From Lachnospiraceae bacterium (GTDB lineage: Bacteria > Bacillota > Clostridia > Lachnospirales > Lachnospiraceae), in NCBI GenBank assembly GCA_017527205.1, contig JAFXQK010000075.1, positions 1 to 64,000 on the forward strand: 64,000 nucleotides of DNA, in the 5' to 3' direction. The position numbers and the translations under genes were made by a program. Shown in pieces: positions 37,151-46,390 of this stretch; position 1 is the stretch's first letter, and each line of letters begins with the position of its first letter. Below the pieces are notes generated by a model. That model was given only the letters and a program-made list of their open reading frames with translations, made no database searches and was not told where the DNA came from.

Positions 37151-37690
37151 ATGAAGTACGTATGTCCGGTTTGTGGTTATGTGCATGAAGGGGATCAGCC
37201 CCCTGAGAAGTGTCCCATTTGTGGTGTTCCTGGGGACAAGTTTACGGTACAGTCTGAGGAGAGGGTTTGGGCTTCTGAGCATGTTGTAGGTATCGCTTCT
37301 GACGTAAGCGAGGACATCAAGGCTGACCTGCGTGCAAACTTCGAGGGCGAGTGCTCTGAGGTTGGTATGTACCTTGCAATGGCTAGAGTTGCTTATCGTG
37401 AGGGATATCCTGAGGTTGGCATGTATTATGAGAAGGCAGCCTTTGAAGAGGCAGAGCATGCTGCAAAATTTGCAGAGCTGCTTGGCGAAGTGGTTACCAA
37501 CAGCACCAAGAAGAATCTGCAGCTTCGCGTTGACGCTGAGAACGGTGCTACCGCTGGCAAGACCGATCTTGCAAAGCGTGCTAAGGTCGCAAATCTTGAT
37601 GCCATCCATGACACCGTGCATGAAATGGCCCGCGATGAGGCCCGCCACGGCAAAGCCTTCGAAGGCCTCCTAAAGAGATACTTTGGCTAA
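37151..37690 (+). CDS. Reverse rubrerythrin (NADH peroxidase type)
   Basis: The 179-residue protein has a rubredoxin-type iron site at the N-terminus (CPVCGY at 5, CPICGV at 21) followed by a ferritin-like four-helix domain with ExxH pairs ([36 protein letters not shown]). Putting the rubredoxin first is the reverse of classical rubrerythrin and marks the peroxide-reducing form that protects anaerobes from brief oxygen exposure. It heads a group of four oxygen-defence genes, separated from the others by a terminator and repeats. Confidence 0.9.
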   Translation: MKYVCPVCGYVHEGDQPPEKCPICGVPGDKFTVQSEERVWASEHVVGIASDVSEDIKADLRANFEGECSEVGMYLAMARVAYREGYPEVGMYYEKAAFEEAEHAAKFAELLGEVVTNSTKKNLQLRVDAENGATAGKTDLAKRAKVANLDAIHDTVHEMARDEARHGKAFEGLLKRYFG

Positions 37691-37704
37691 GTAACGAGTC
37701 CTGC

Positions 37705-37768
37705 GATTTCAGAAATGAAAAAGCTCCCGCAAGCTTGCTTGCAAGGGAGCTTTTTCATTTCTGAAATC
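37705..37768 (+). terminator. Strong bidirectional hairpin terminator
   Basis: A near-perfect inverted repeat of about 28 bases per arm (GATTTCAGAAATGAAAAAGC.. and its complement) with a short loop at about 37735-37740. It ends the reverse rubrerythrin transcript. T-rich runs lie on both strands, so it could also act on minus-strand transcription. Confidence 0.85.
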
Positions 37769-37771
37769 ATG

Positions 37772-38027
37772 GGACGACAGAAAGCACGAAGCCGAAGCAA
37801 AGCGAAGGCGGAGTGACGTTCTGTCGAACGCAGGACGAGTTAGAGCTAAAGGACGACAGAAAGCACGAAGCCGAAGCAAAGCGAAGGCGGAGTGACGTTC
37901 TGCCGTACGCAGGACGAGTTAGAGCTAAAGGACGACAGAAAGCACGAAGCCGAAGCAAAGCGAAGGCGGAGTGACGTTCTGTCGAACGCAGGACGAGAGG
38001 AAAGAGGACGAGAGAAAGCACGAAGCC
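37772..38027 (+). repeat. 79-bp tandem repeat, three copies plus a partial
   Basis: Copies start at 37772, 37851 and 37930; a 22-base partial begins at 38006. Each copy is nearly identical and includes an internal inverted pair CGACAGAA...TTCTGTCG about 50 bases apart. The period is not a multiple of 3 and no ribosome site fits, so it is not coding. The block fills most of the 490-base gap between the reverse rubrerythrin and the superoxide reductase gene. Confidence 0.9.
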
Positions 38028-38068
38028 TTTATGTACGTAAATGAGAAGTTGAAAGCAAAAGACACGGC

Positions 38069-38097
38069 TTGCAAAGCGAGCGAAAAATAGATATAAT
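38069..38097 (+). promoter_or_regulatory. Promoter for the superoxide reductase gene
   Basis: TTGCAA (38069-38074), 17 bases, TATAAT (38092-38097), just downstream of the 79-bp repeats. Confidence 0.65.
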
Positions 38098-38184
38098 ATT
38101 TACAAGAGTAACGGAGACGAGAAGTGCGCTTCTGTTATTGGAAACTTGCAGATAATTACACACGGAACAGGAGGTTACAAAGGT

Positions 38185-38565
38185 ATGGATTTGAGATTTT
38201 TTGTATGCGAACATTGTGGGAATATGGTCATTGTGATCAAGGATAAGAAGGTTCCCATGCAATGCTGTGGACAGAAGTTGACGGAGATCATTCCCGGGAC
38301 AACGGATGCGGCAGTTGAGAAGCATGTTCCCACATTTGAAGTAAAGGATGGTAAGGTTTGCGTAAAGGTAGGAGAAGTAGCACATCCTATGGTGGAAGCA
38401 CACTTTATTGAGTGGGTTTTGGTGCAGACGGACAAGGGCTTCCAGAAGAAGGATTTAAAGGCGGGCGATGCGCCAGAGGTATGCTTTGCTCTCTGCGATG
38501 ATGAAAAGGTAGAGGCAGTATATGCATACTGCAATCTGCATGGACTGTGGAAGAAGGAAGCGTAA
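38185..38565 (+). CDS. Superoxide reductase (desulfoferrodoxin)
   Basis: Superoxide reductase reduces superoxide to peroxide without releasing oxygen. The 126-residue product has the N-terminal rubredoxin-like centre I (CEHCG, CCG) and the catalytic centre II ligands: EKHVP, HPM and C-N-L-H-G near the end. ATG 38185 is preceded by GGAGG; an upstream in-frame start would lie too far from the motif. The peroxide it makes can be handled by the rubrerythrins at 37151 and 38623. Confidence 0.92.
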   Translation: MDLRFFVCEHCGNMVIVIKDKKVPMQCCGQKLTEIIPGTTDAAVEKHVPTFEVKDGKVCVKVGEVAHPMVEAHFIEWVLVQTDKGFQKKDLKAGDAPEVCFALCDDEKVEAVYAYCNLHGLWKKEA

Positions 38566-38622
38566 GCTGGATAATGAATCTGGAAGTGTATAGATTCGAT
38601 TATGAATGGGAGGACAATGACG

Positions 38623-39162
38623 ATGGGCAATAAATATGCAGGAACACAGACGGAAAAGAATTTAAAGGCGGCATTTGCAGGAGAATCTCAGGCAAGAAAC
38701 AAGTATACCTATTTTGCTTCTGTGGCAAAGAAGGAAGGATATGAGCAGATTTCGGCCATTTTCTTAAAGACGGCAGACAATGAGAAGGAGCATGCCAAGA
38801 TGTGGTTCAAGGAGCTGCAGGGGATTGGCAATACGGCGCAGAACCTGGCAGCTGCGGCAGACGGCGAGAACTTTGAGTGGACGGACATGTATGAAGGCTT
38901 TGCAAAGACTGCGGAGGAAGAAGGATTTTCCGAGCTGGCGGCAAAGTTTCGTGGCGTTGCGGCAATAGAGAAAGCACATGAGGAGAGATATCGCGCTCTG
39001 TTGAATAACGTTGAGACGAAGCAGGTATTTGAGAAGAGCACGGTCAAGGTTTGGGAGTGCAGAAACTGCGGACATATCTGTGTGGGCGAGAAGGCACCAG
39101 AGGTTTGTCCCGTATGTAATCATCCGCAGAGCTATTTCGAGGTTCGGGAGGAGAACTATTAG
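38623..39162 (+). CDS. Rubrerythrin
   Basis: The 179-residue protein has the classical order: a ferritin-like di-iron domain first ([31 protein letters not shown]) and a rubredoxin site at the end (CRNCG, CPVCNHP). It reduces hydrogen peroxide. ATG 38623 sits 9 bases after GGGAGG; two earlier in-frame ATGs at 38602 and 38617 fit the ribosome site less well. Confidence 0.93.
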   Translation: MGNKYAGTQTEKNLKAAFAGESQARNKYTYFASVAKKEGYEQISAIFLKTADNEKEHAKMWFKELQGIGNTAQNLAAAADGENFEWTDMYEGFAKTAEEEGFSELAAKFRGVAAIEKAHEERYRALLNNVETKQVFEKSTVKVWECRNCGHICVGEKAPEVCPVCNHPQSYFEVREENY

Positions 39163-39163
39163 G

Positions 39164-39209
39164 ATATCCTCATTCACCCCTTCGGGATCCCTTCCTCTTT
39201 TGAGGATAT
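39164..39209 (+). other. Inverted repeat after rubrerythrin
   Basis: ATATCCTCA (39164-39172) pairs with TGAGGATAT (39201-39209), loop of 28 bases with no strong T-run. It could be a weak terminator or a processing site between rubrerythrin and the next gene. Confidence 0.4.
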
Positions 39210-39266
39210 GGCTTTCCGTGGAGCAAAACGATCGCGAAGCGATTTTATTAGAAAAGGAGACAGGCT

Positions 39267-39890
39267 ATGGACCAGAAGGTATTACAGAAATTGAGTTATG
39301 GATTGTTTGTCCTGACGGCAAACCAAAACGGGAAGGATAATGGCTGCATTATCAATACGCCCTGCCAGGTTGCTTCTGAGCCGATGATGATCAGTATTTC
39401 AGTCAATAAGGCAAACTATACCTGTGACATGATCAAGGAGACGAGAAAGTTTACCATCTCTATCCTAAGTGAGGCGGCAACCTTTGATACGTTCAAGCAT
39501 TTTGGATTTCAGTCAGGCAGAAATGTGAATAAGTTTGCCATTTATACGGACTGTAAGAGGGTTGCGAATGGAACGATGGCAATCACGGCAGGAACCAATG
39601 CCTATATTTCCGCTTATGTCCAGCAGATGATTGACTTAGGGAGTCACATGCTGTTTATTGCACAGGTGACGGACGGAGAGATCTTTAACAGCATACCTTC
39701 CGCAACCTATGCATATTATTTCGCCAACATTAAACCCAAGCCGGAAGCCGTAAAGACGACGCCGGAGGGGCAGACGGTTTGGAGATGTAAGATCTGCGGT
39801 TATGAGTATGTGGGCGAGGAGCTACCGGATGATTTCGTTTGTCCGATCTGTAAGCATCCTGCGAGCGACTTTGAGAAGGTCGTTAAGTAA
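39267..39890 (+). CDS. High-molecular-weight rubredoxin (flavin reductase-rubredoxin fusion)
   Basis: The 207-residue protein starts with a flavin-reductase-like FMN domain (residues about 1-155; LSYGLFVLTANQNGKDNG, TPCQVASEP) and ends with a rubredoxin (CKICGYEY, CPICKHP). Such fusions pass electrons from NAD(P)H to oxygen-reducing flavoproteins or rubrerythrins in anaerobes. AAAAGGAGA lies 9 bases before the ATG. The gene completes the oxygen-defence set. Confidence 0.92.
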   Translation: MDQKVLQKLSYGLFVLTANQNGKDNGCIINTPCQVASEPMMISISVNKANYTCDMIKETRKFTISILSEAATFDTFKHFGFQSGRNVNKFAIYTDCKRVANGTMAITAGTNAYISAYVQQMIDLGSHMLFIAQVTDGEIFNSIPSATYAYYFANIKPKPEAVKTTPEGQTVWRCKICGYEYVGEELPDDFVCPICKHPASDFEKVVK

Positions 39891-39964
39891 GGACAGGAAT
39901 TCACAGGTAGATTCTGTAAACGATATGTGAATTCATTAAATATGAGAAGTAACTTTGTATATGA

Positions 39965-40001
39965 TGGAAGCGCGGCCGAACTGGTTAGCGCTTTCATTTT
40001 T
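39965..40001 (+). terminator. Terminator after the flavin reductase-rubredoxin gene
   Basis: GGAAGCGC (39966-39973) pairs with GCGCTTTC (39988-39995), followed by ATTTTTAG. Confidence 0.6.
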
Positions 40002-40022
40002 AGTGAGGGTCAAATTCTAGAA

Positions 40023-40258
40023 GCTACCGCCTGAAAGGCGAAAATGGAAGGTAGGCGGTAGTGAAAGGCGAAAAGGCTACCGCCTAAAAGCCAAAAAGGG
40101 AAGGTAGGCGGTAGTGAAAGGCGAAAAGGCTACCGCCTGAGAGGAGAAAAGGGAAGGTAGGCGGTAGTGAAAGGAGAAAAGGCTACCGCCTGAGAGGAGA
40201 AAAGGGAAGGTAGGCGGTAGTGAAAGGAGAAAAGGCTACCGCCTGAAAGGCGAAATGG
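40023..40258 (+). repeat. 53-bp hairpin-forming tandem repeat, four copies plus a partial
   Basis: Units begin at 40023, 40076, 40129, 40182 and 40235, exactly 53 bases apart. Each contains CTACCGCCT ... AGGCGGTAG, an inverted pair separated by about 20 bases, so each unit can fold as a hairpin. Spacer bases vary between copies (GGCG against GGAG), while the arms stay fixed, which suggests selection for the stem. It lies between the rubredoxin fusion and ispG. Confidence 0.9.
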
Positions 40259-40392
40259 AGAATGGGACGGTAAAAAAGGAAGGGCAGCTTTCGGCTCGCT
40301 CGAAGTTACGAAAATTTGAGATGAAATTTGGCAAAAATACATCTTGTGGAGAAAAGGCAGGCAGAGGTATACTAGATGTTGGTGATGGGGAC

Positions 40393-40444
40393 ACCTCATC
40401 CGGCGCTACGCGCCACCTTCTCCTCAAGGAGAAGGCTTTAGGGA
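40393..40444 (+). repeat. Short palindromic element (MITE-like)
   Basis: Two perfect stems occur in a row: GGCGC-TAC-GCGCC (40402-40414) and CCTTCTCCT-CA-AGGAGAAGG (40416-40435), with CCTCATC before and CTTTAGGG after. This arrangement resembles an interspersed element that is common in gut Clostridia genomes; I recall it from memory and have not searched. No transposase is present. Bases 40259-40392 hold nothing I can support. Confidence 0.6.
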
Positions 40445-40502
40445 TTGGTCAAGAGGGGAATTGGGGATTGGTGAAGAGGAATATCGGGGAATGGAGAGAA
40501 AT

Positions 40503-41558
40503 ATGAGCTTTAGGGATGAGACGAAGGTCGTTCAAATTGGAAATCGAAAGATTGGCGGAGGAAATCCGATTTTAATACAGTCGATGACGAATACAAAGAC
40601 GGAGGACGTTCAGGCGACGGTTGCGCAGATTCATGCGCTGGAGCGGGCGGGCTGTGAGATTATTCGTTGCACCGTTCCAACGATTGAGGCTGCAAGGGCA
40701 ATTAAGGAAATTAAGAAGCAGATTAGCATTCCTCTGGTGGCAGACATTCATTTTGATTATCAGATGGCGATTGCAGCCATGGAGAATGGGGCGGATAAAA
40801 TTCGTATTAATCCCGGAAACATCGGCTCGAGGGAGCGGGTGAAGGCCGTGGTGGATGTTGCGAAGGAGCGGAATATTCCGATTCGCGTTGGCGTCAACAG
40901 TGGTTCCTTGGAGAAGACCTTGCTTCAAAAATATGGCGGCGTTACGGCTGAAGGAATTGTGGAGAGTGCTCTGGATAAGGTGCATCTGATTGAGGAGCTT
41001 GGGTATGACAATCTGGTCATTAGCATCAAGTCCTCGGACGTCCTTATGTGCGTCAAGGCACATGAGCTGCTTGCGGGGAAGACGCCATATCCGCTTCACG
41101 TCGGAATCACGGAATCTGGAACGGTAAGAAGCGGAAATATTAAATCTTCGATTGGACTTGGCCTGATCTTAAATCAGGGCATTGGAGATACGATTCGCGT
41201 ATCGCTGACGGGAGACCCCGTGGAGGAGATTTATTCCGCAAAGCTGATTCTTAGGACGCTTGGACTAAGAAACGGCGGCATAGAGGTTGTGAGCTGTCCG
41301 ACCTGCGGAAGGACGCAGATTGATCTGATCGGCCTTGCAGGTAAGGTGGAACAGTTGGTGGCGGATTATCCGCTTGACATTAAGGTTGCCGTCATGGGCT
41401 GCGTCGTCAATGGACCTGGTGAGGCGAGGGAAGCTGATCTAGGCATTGCTGGCGGAATTGGGGAAGGGCTCCTGATCAAAAAAGGAGAGATCATTCGGAA
41501 GGTGCCGGAAGGAGAACTGCTTGCTGCCCTTAAGGCAGAGTTGGATGCGTGGGAGTAG
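40503..41558 (+). CDS. ispG: 4-hydroxy-3-methylbut-2-en-1-yl diphosphate synthase (IspG)
   Basis: IspG catalyses the sixth step of the MEP isoprenoid pathway with a 4Fe-4S cluster. The 351-residue TIM-barrel protein shows QSMTNT at the start, the conserved DIHFDY, RINPGNIG, and the cluster cysteines in CPTCGRT and MGCVVNGPGE. ATG 40503 is chosen because MSFRDETKVV begins the family core; AATGGAGAG lies upstream. It precedes polC by 50 bases. Confidence 0.95.
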   Translation: MSFRDETKVVQIGNRKIGGGNPILIQSMTNTKTEDVQATVAQIHALERAGCEIIRCTVPTIEAARAIKEIKKQISIPLVADIHFDYQMAIAAMENGADKIRINPGNIGSRERVKAVVDVAKERNIPIRVGVNSGSLEKTLLQKYGGVTAEGIVESALDKVHLIEELGYDNLVISIKSSDVLMCVKAHELLAGKTPYPLHVGITESGTVRSGNIKSSIGLGLILNQGIGDTIRVSLTGDPVEEIYSAKLILRTLGLRNGGIEVVSCPTCGRTQIDLIGLAGKVEQLVADYPLDIKVAVMGCVVNGPGEAREADLGIAGGIGEGLLIKKGEIIRKVPEGELLAALKAELDAWE

Positions 41559-41608
41559 TAATTTTGATTGACGTGGTATTGGAATGAAATACTTGGGAGG
41601 CTTAAGAA

Positions 41609-44600
41609 ATGAAGGCTTTTTTTGAGGCATTTCCAAACATGCAGCTGCCAAAGAACCTGCATGACCTCATGGAGCAGACAAACATAGAGAAAATCACGAC
41701 AACAAAGGCGAAGGATTTTCTGAGAATTTATTTGGTGTCCAGAAATTTGATTGAAAAGAAGGATATCTATAAGGTCGAGAAGGAAATCAAGCGGCAGTTG
41801 TTTACAGGTGTATCGATTGAAATCAAAATCTACGAGCGTTTTGAATTATCGGCGCAGTATACGCCGGAAAGGCTTCTGGACGTTTATCGGGAAAGCATCT
41901 TGGACGAACTGATGGAATATAGCCATGTCCTGTTTATTGCGTTAAAATCAGCTCAGTTTTCTTATCCGGAGGAAGGACGCGTGGTCGTCAATTTAGAGGA
42001 TTCCGTCCTTGTGCGAAGCAGGGAGGAGGAGCTTCATCGCATCCTGGAGAAGATTTTGGTGGAGCGCTGTGGCTTTGGCGTGCGGATTGATCTGGAGTAT
42101 CGTGAGAAGGAACGAAGCGAGGAGCGCGAGGAGGAAGAACGGCTGATTAGCTTAAAGGTTGCCGAGATCACAAACCGGCTTAAGGGCTATGAACCTCGCG
42201 ACGGGAAGAGGTCGGAAGGAGCGAATGGCGAGGCTGGGGCAACGGATGGAGACGAGTCTCAAAAGGCGCAACAGGGTGCTTCGGAGAAGAGCGCTTCCGA
42301 AGATGGCGCACGGCAGGGCGCTGCGGCGGGCATGCAAGGAGCCGGTAAGACGGGAGAAGTGCGTGCTGGCTCCGTCGGAAAGCTGAATACCGGCAGGGGC
42401 GAGTTTTCGAAGTTTAAGAAGGGGGAGCGAGGCGGCTTTGATCGCGGCTCCATAAAGAGATCGGATAATCCCGACGTGATTTACGGACGTGATTTTGAGG
42501 AGGAGCCTCACAAGATTGAGGACATCATCGGTGAGATCGGCGAGGTTGTTGTTCAGGGAAAAATCCTAAAGCTCGAGACGCGTGAGATCAAGAATGAAAA
42601 GACGCTGATCTATTTTGATTTGACGGACTTTTCTGACACGATGACGGTGAAGCTCTTTGTTAAAACGGAGCAGGCATCGGAGGTGACTGGTAGCCTAAAG
42701 GCAGGGGCATTCATCAAGGTCAAGGGCATTGCCATGATGGACAAGTTTGACCATGAGCTTACCATCGGTTCCATTGCCGGAATCAAAAAGACGGCGGATT
42801 TTTCCGTGAGCAGGTCTGACGTGGCGCTAAAAAAGCGCGTAGAGCTGCATTGCCATACGAAGATGAGCGACATGGATGGCGTCTCAGAGGCAAAGGACAT
42901 TGTTAAGCGCGCCTATAAATGGGGGCACAGGGCCATCGCCATCACGGATCACGGCGTGGTACAGGGCTTTACCGATGCGGGCCATGTCTGGGATGATCTT
43001 TGGAAGGCAAAGAAGAACGAGTGTAAGGAAAAGGAGCTTCCGGCGCCGGATAAGCAGGAATTCTTTAAGGTGCTCTATGGCATGGAGGCGTATCTCGTGG
43101 ATGACCTGCGAGAGGTCGTGACGGGAGATAAGGGGCAGGACCTTCAGACGGATTTTGTCGTGTTTGACATTGAGACCACGGGTTTTTCGCCCGTGACCAA
43201 TAAGATTATTGAAATCGGTGCGGTCAAGGTCAGCGGCGGGGAGATTGTGGACCGGTTTTCGACCTTTGTAAATCCCGAAGTGCCGATTCCCTTCGAAATT
43301 CAAAACCTTACCAGCATCCAGGATGAGATGGTGATGGATGCTCCCGTGATCGAGGAGATTTTGCCGAGGTTTTTGGATTTTTGTGACGGGGCGGTCATGG
43401 TGGCACATAATGCGAATTTTGACATGAGCTTTATCATGGAGAATTGCCGCAGACAGGGCTTTTCCGATGACTTTACCTTTGTGGATACGGTACAGATTTC
43501 CAGGGCACTTTTAAAGGATCAGGCGAAGCATACGCTGGATGCCATTTGTAAAACGCTTGGCATCTCGCTGGAGAATCATCACCGCGCCGTGGATGATGCC
43601 GAGGCGACGGCACATATCTTTGTGAAGTTTATCAAAATGCTGGCACAGGAGAACATTTTTACGCTGAAGGAGCTGAATGTTCTTGGAGAGAGCAGTCCTT
43701 CCGTCGTACAGAAGTCTCCTTCGTATCATGCCATCATTCTGGCAAAAAATGATTTGGGACGAACGCATCTATACAAATTGGTTTCGGAATCGCATCTGAC
43801 TTATTTCCACAGGGTGCCGAGGGTTCCGAAGAGCCTTGTTCAGAAATATCGTGAGGGCTTGATTTTGGGAAGTGCCTGTGAGGCAGGCGAGCTTTACCGT
43901 GCACTTTTGGACGGGCAGACGGATCAGCAGATTGCAAGACTGGTCAGCTTTTATGATTATCTTGAGATTCAGCCCGTTGGTAACAATGCATTTATGATCC
44001 CTTCTGAAAAGATTCGGACGATTAACAGCGTCGAGGACATCCAAGAGGTTAACCGCAAGATCGTGAAGCTTGGAGAGCAGTTCCATAAGCCCGTGGTTGC
44101 GACGTGTGACGTGCATTTTCTGGATCCCGCGGATGAGGTATACCGGCGCATCATCATGGCTGGTAAGGGCTTTGAGGATGCAGATAATCAAGCGCCTCTT
44201 TATCTTCATACAACGGAGGAGATGTTGGAGGAATTCCAATATCTTGGGAGTGACAAGGCCTATGAGGTCGTGGTAAAGAACACGAACATGATCGCGGACA
44301 TGATCGAAACGATTGCACCAGTGCGTCCGGATAAATGTCCCCCCGTGATTCCTGACAGCGACAAGACGCTGACGAAGATCTGTTATGACCGTGCTCACGA
44401 GATTTACGGACCGGAGCTGCCTGAGATTGTTGAGGCGAGACTTAAGAGGGAGTTGAATTCCATTATTTCCAATGGATTTGCCGTGATGTACATTATTGCG
44501 CAAAAGCTCGTATGGAAGTCGGTGGAGGACGGATATCTGGTTGGTTCCCGTGGATCCGTTGGAAGCTCCTTTGTGGCGACCATGGCGGGAATCACGGAGG

Positions 44601-46249
44601 TTAATCCCTTAAGTCCGCACTATTATTGCAGTAAATGCCATTATGTGGATTTTGATTCCGAAGAGGTGAAGGCTTATGCGGGCAAAGCGGGCATTGACAT
44701 GCCGGATAAGATTTGTCCTGTCTGCGGGGAAAAGCTCCACAAGGACGGCTTCGACATTCCATTCGAGACCTTCTTGGGATTTAAGGGAGATAAGGAGCCT
44801 GATATTGACCTGAACTTCTCAGGTGAGTATCAGTCGAAGGCACATAAGTACACGGAGGTAATCTTCGGTGCGGGTCAGACCTTCCGCGCAGGAACGATTG
44901 CTACCGTGGCGGAAAAGACGGCCTTTGGCTACGTAAAGCACTATTTTGAAGAAAAGGGAATAACGAAAAGAGTCAGCGAGATCGAACGACTTTCCGTGGG
45001 TTGTACGGGTGTTCGGCGAAGCACGGGTCAGCATCCCGGAGGAATCGTGGTATTGCCCTTGGGGCAGGACATTAATTCCTTTACGCCGGTGCAACACCCG
45101 GCGAACGACATGACGACGGATACCGTGACCACGCACTTTGATTATCACTCCATCGATCATAACCTGTTAAAGCTTGATATTCTTGGACACGATGATCCGA
45201 CCATGATCAGAATGCTTCAGGACCTCACGGGAATTGATCCCTTGACGATCCCTTTGGACGGGCAGGACGTCATGAGCCTGTTCCAAAATACGGATGCCCT
45301 CGGCATCACGCCGGATCAGATCGGCGGGACGAAGCTTGGTGCCCTGGGAATCCCTGAGTTTGGTACGGACTTTGCAATGCAGATGGTTATTGACGCGCAG
45401 CCCAAGTCTTTTTCGGATCTGGTAAGAATTTCCGGTCTGTCCCACGGTACGGACGTATGGCTTGGCAATGCGCAGGATTTGATTAAAAATGGTATCGCAA
45501 CGATTTCCACGGCTATTTGTACCCGTGACGACATTATGACCTACTTGATCGGTAAGGGCGTGGATCCGGAGCGCTCGTTCAAGATCATGGAGAACGTGCG
45601 TAAGGGCGTTGTCGCGAAGGGCAAGTGTGCCCAGTGGGACGAATGGGTGGAGGACATGAAGGCACATGACGTGCCGGATTGGTATATCGGGTCCTGTAAA
45701 AAGATCGCATACATGTTCCCGAAGGCACACGCGGCTGCGTACGTTATGATGGCGTGGCGTATCGCCTACTGTAAGATTCATTATCCGCTGGCTTATTATG
45801 GCGCGTTCTTTACGATCCGTGCGAAGGCATTCTCTTATGAGGTGATGTGTCTTGGCAAGGCACAGCTGGAGCGAAACCTTGCGGATCTTCGAAGCAGGGA
45901 GGATAAGCTTTCGAATAAGGAGAAGGATCAGATCGGTGACATGAGAATTGTGCAGGAGATGTATGCCCGTGGATTTGAGTTCGCACCGATCGACATTTAC
46001 AAGGCACATTCCAGACATTTCCAGATCATCGACGGAAAGCTGATGCCGTCCTTAACCAGTATAGAGGGTATGGGAGAGAAGGCGGCGGACGGTGTGATGG
46101 AAGCGGCGAAGAACGGGCCGTTCCTGTCGCGGGATGATTTCAGGGAAAGAACTAAGGTTTCGCAGACCATCTGTGACAAGATGGCTGAGCTAGGACTGTT
46201 GGAGGGGCTTCCTGAGAGCAATCAGATCAGCCTGTTTGACTTTATGTAG
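41609..46249 (+). CDS. polC: DNA polymerase III PolC
   Basis: PolC is the main replicative polymerase of Firmicutes. Visible in order along the 1546 residues: an N-terminal domain; a hydrophilic insertion (about 192-300) rich in Gly, Ala, Glu and Lys; an OB region (about 312-395); a PHP block (LHCHTKMSDMDG, about 411); the DEDD exonuclease (VVFDIETTGFS, about 515); and the polymerase core with PDIDLNFSGE near 1060. A zinc knuckle (CSKCHY, CPVCGEK) precedes the last. B. subtilis PolC is 1437 residues, so this one is longer because of the insertion. GGGAGG lies 11 bases before the ATG. Confidence 0.97.
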   Translation: MKAFFEAFPNMQLPKNLHDLMEQTNIEKITTTKAKDFLRIYLVSRNLIEKKDIYKVEKEIKRQLFTGVSIEIKIYERFELSAQYTPERLLDVYRESILDELMEYSHVLFIALKSAQFSYPEEGRVVVNLEDSVLVRSREEELHRILEKILVERCGFGVRIDLEYREKERSEEREEEERLISLKVAEITNRLKGYEPRDGKRSEGANGEAGATDGDESQKAQQGASEKSASEDGARQGAAAGMQGAGKTGEVRAGSVGKLNTGRGEFSKFKKGERGGFDRGSIKRSDNPDVIYGRDFEEEPHKIEDIIGEIGEVVVQGKILKLETREIKNEKTLIYFDLTDFSDTMTVKLFVKTEQASEVTGSLKAGAFIKVKGIAMMDKFDHELTIGSIAGIKKTADFSVSRSDVALKKRVELHCHTKMSDMDGVSEAKDIVKRAYKWGHRAIAITDHGVVQGFTDAGHVWDDLWKAKKNECKEKELPAPDKQEFFKVLYGMEAYLVDDLREVVTGDKGQDLQTDFVVFDIETTGFSPVTNKIIEIGAVKVSGGEIVDRFSTFVNPEVPIPFEIQNLTSIQDEMVMDAPVIEEILPRFLDFCDGAVMVAHNANFDMSFIMENCRRQGFSDDFTFVDTVQISRALLKDQAKHTLDAICKTLGISLENHHRAVDDAEATAHIFVKFIKMLAQENIFTLKELNVLGESSPSVVQKSPSYHAIILAKNDLGRTHLYKLVSESHLTYFHRVPRVPKSLVQKYREGLILGSACEAGELYRALLDGQTDQQIARLVSFYDYLEIQPVGNNAFMIPSEKIRTINSVEDIQEVNRKIVKLGEQFHKPVVATCDVHFLDPADEVYRRIIMAGKGFEDADNQAPLYLHTTEEMLEEFQYLGSDKAYEVVVKNTNMIADMIETIAPVRPDKCPPVIPDSDKTLTKICYDRAHEIYGPELPEIVEARLKRELNSIISNGFAVMYIIAQKLVWKSVEDGYLVGSRGSVGSSFVATMAGITEVNPLSPHYYCSKCHYVDFDSEEVKAYAGKAGIDMPDKICPVCGEKLHKDGFDIPFETFLGFKGDKEPDIDLNFSGEYQSKAHKYTEVIFGAGQTFRAGTIATVAEKTAFGYVKHYFEEKGITKRVSEIERLSVGCTGVRRSTGQHPGGIVVLPLGQDINSFTPVQHPANDMTTDTVTTHFDYHSIDHNLLKLDILGHDDPTMIRMLQDLTGIDPLTIPLDGQDVMSLFQNTDALGITPDQIGGTKLGALGIPEFGTDFAMQMVIDAQPKSFSDLVRISGLSHGTDVWLGNAQDLIKNGIATISTAICTRDDIMTYLIGKGVDPERSFKIMENVRKGVVAKGKCAQWDEWVEDMKAHDVPDWYIGSCKKIAYMFPKAHAAAYVMMAWRIAYCKIHYPLAYYGAFFTIRAKAFSYEVMCLGKAQLERNLADLRSREDKLSNKEKDQIGDMRIVQEMYARGFEFAPIDIYKAHSRHFQIIDGKLMPSLTSIEGMGEKAADGVMEAAKNGPFLSRDDFRERTKVSQTICDKMAELGLLEGLPESNQISLFDFM

Positions 46250-46278
46250 GCTTTCTGCCGGCATCGAAAATATTTTGG

Positions 46279-46307
46279 TTGAAATATAAAAAGAAAAGAT
46301 GTATAAT
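46279..46307 (+). promoter_or_regulatory. Promoter for the OFA transporter gene
   Basis: TTGAAA (46279-46284), 17 bases, TATAAT (46302-46307). Confidence 0.65.
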
Positions 46308-46390
46308 GTCTTTCGGATTTTGGGGCATGTCAGTTGCTCCATGGAACGTGAAAATCATGATTCAATAAAAGAAAAGGATGAGTGTTTAGT

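Noticed and set aside
37767..38021. 84-codon minus-strand frame across the 79-bp repeats
   Set aside because: The repeat period is not a multiple of 3 and each copy falls in a different frame, so the peptide is not a real repeat protein.
37772..38027. CRISPR array
   Set aside because: The copies are contiguous with no unique spacers and no cas genes are near.
40023..40258. CRISPR array
   Set aside because: The inter-arm bases are almost the same in each unit instead of unique spacers, and no cas genes are near.
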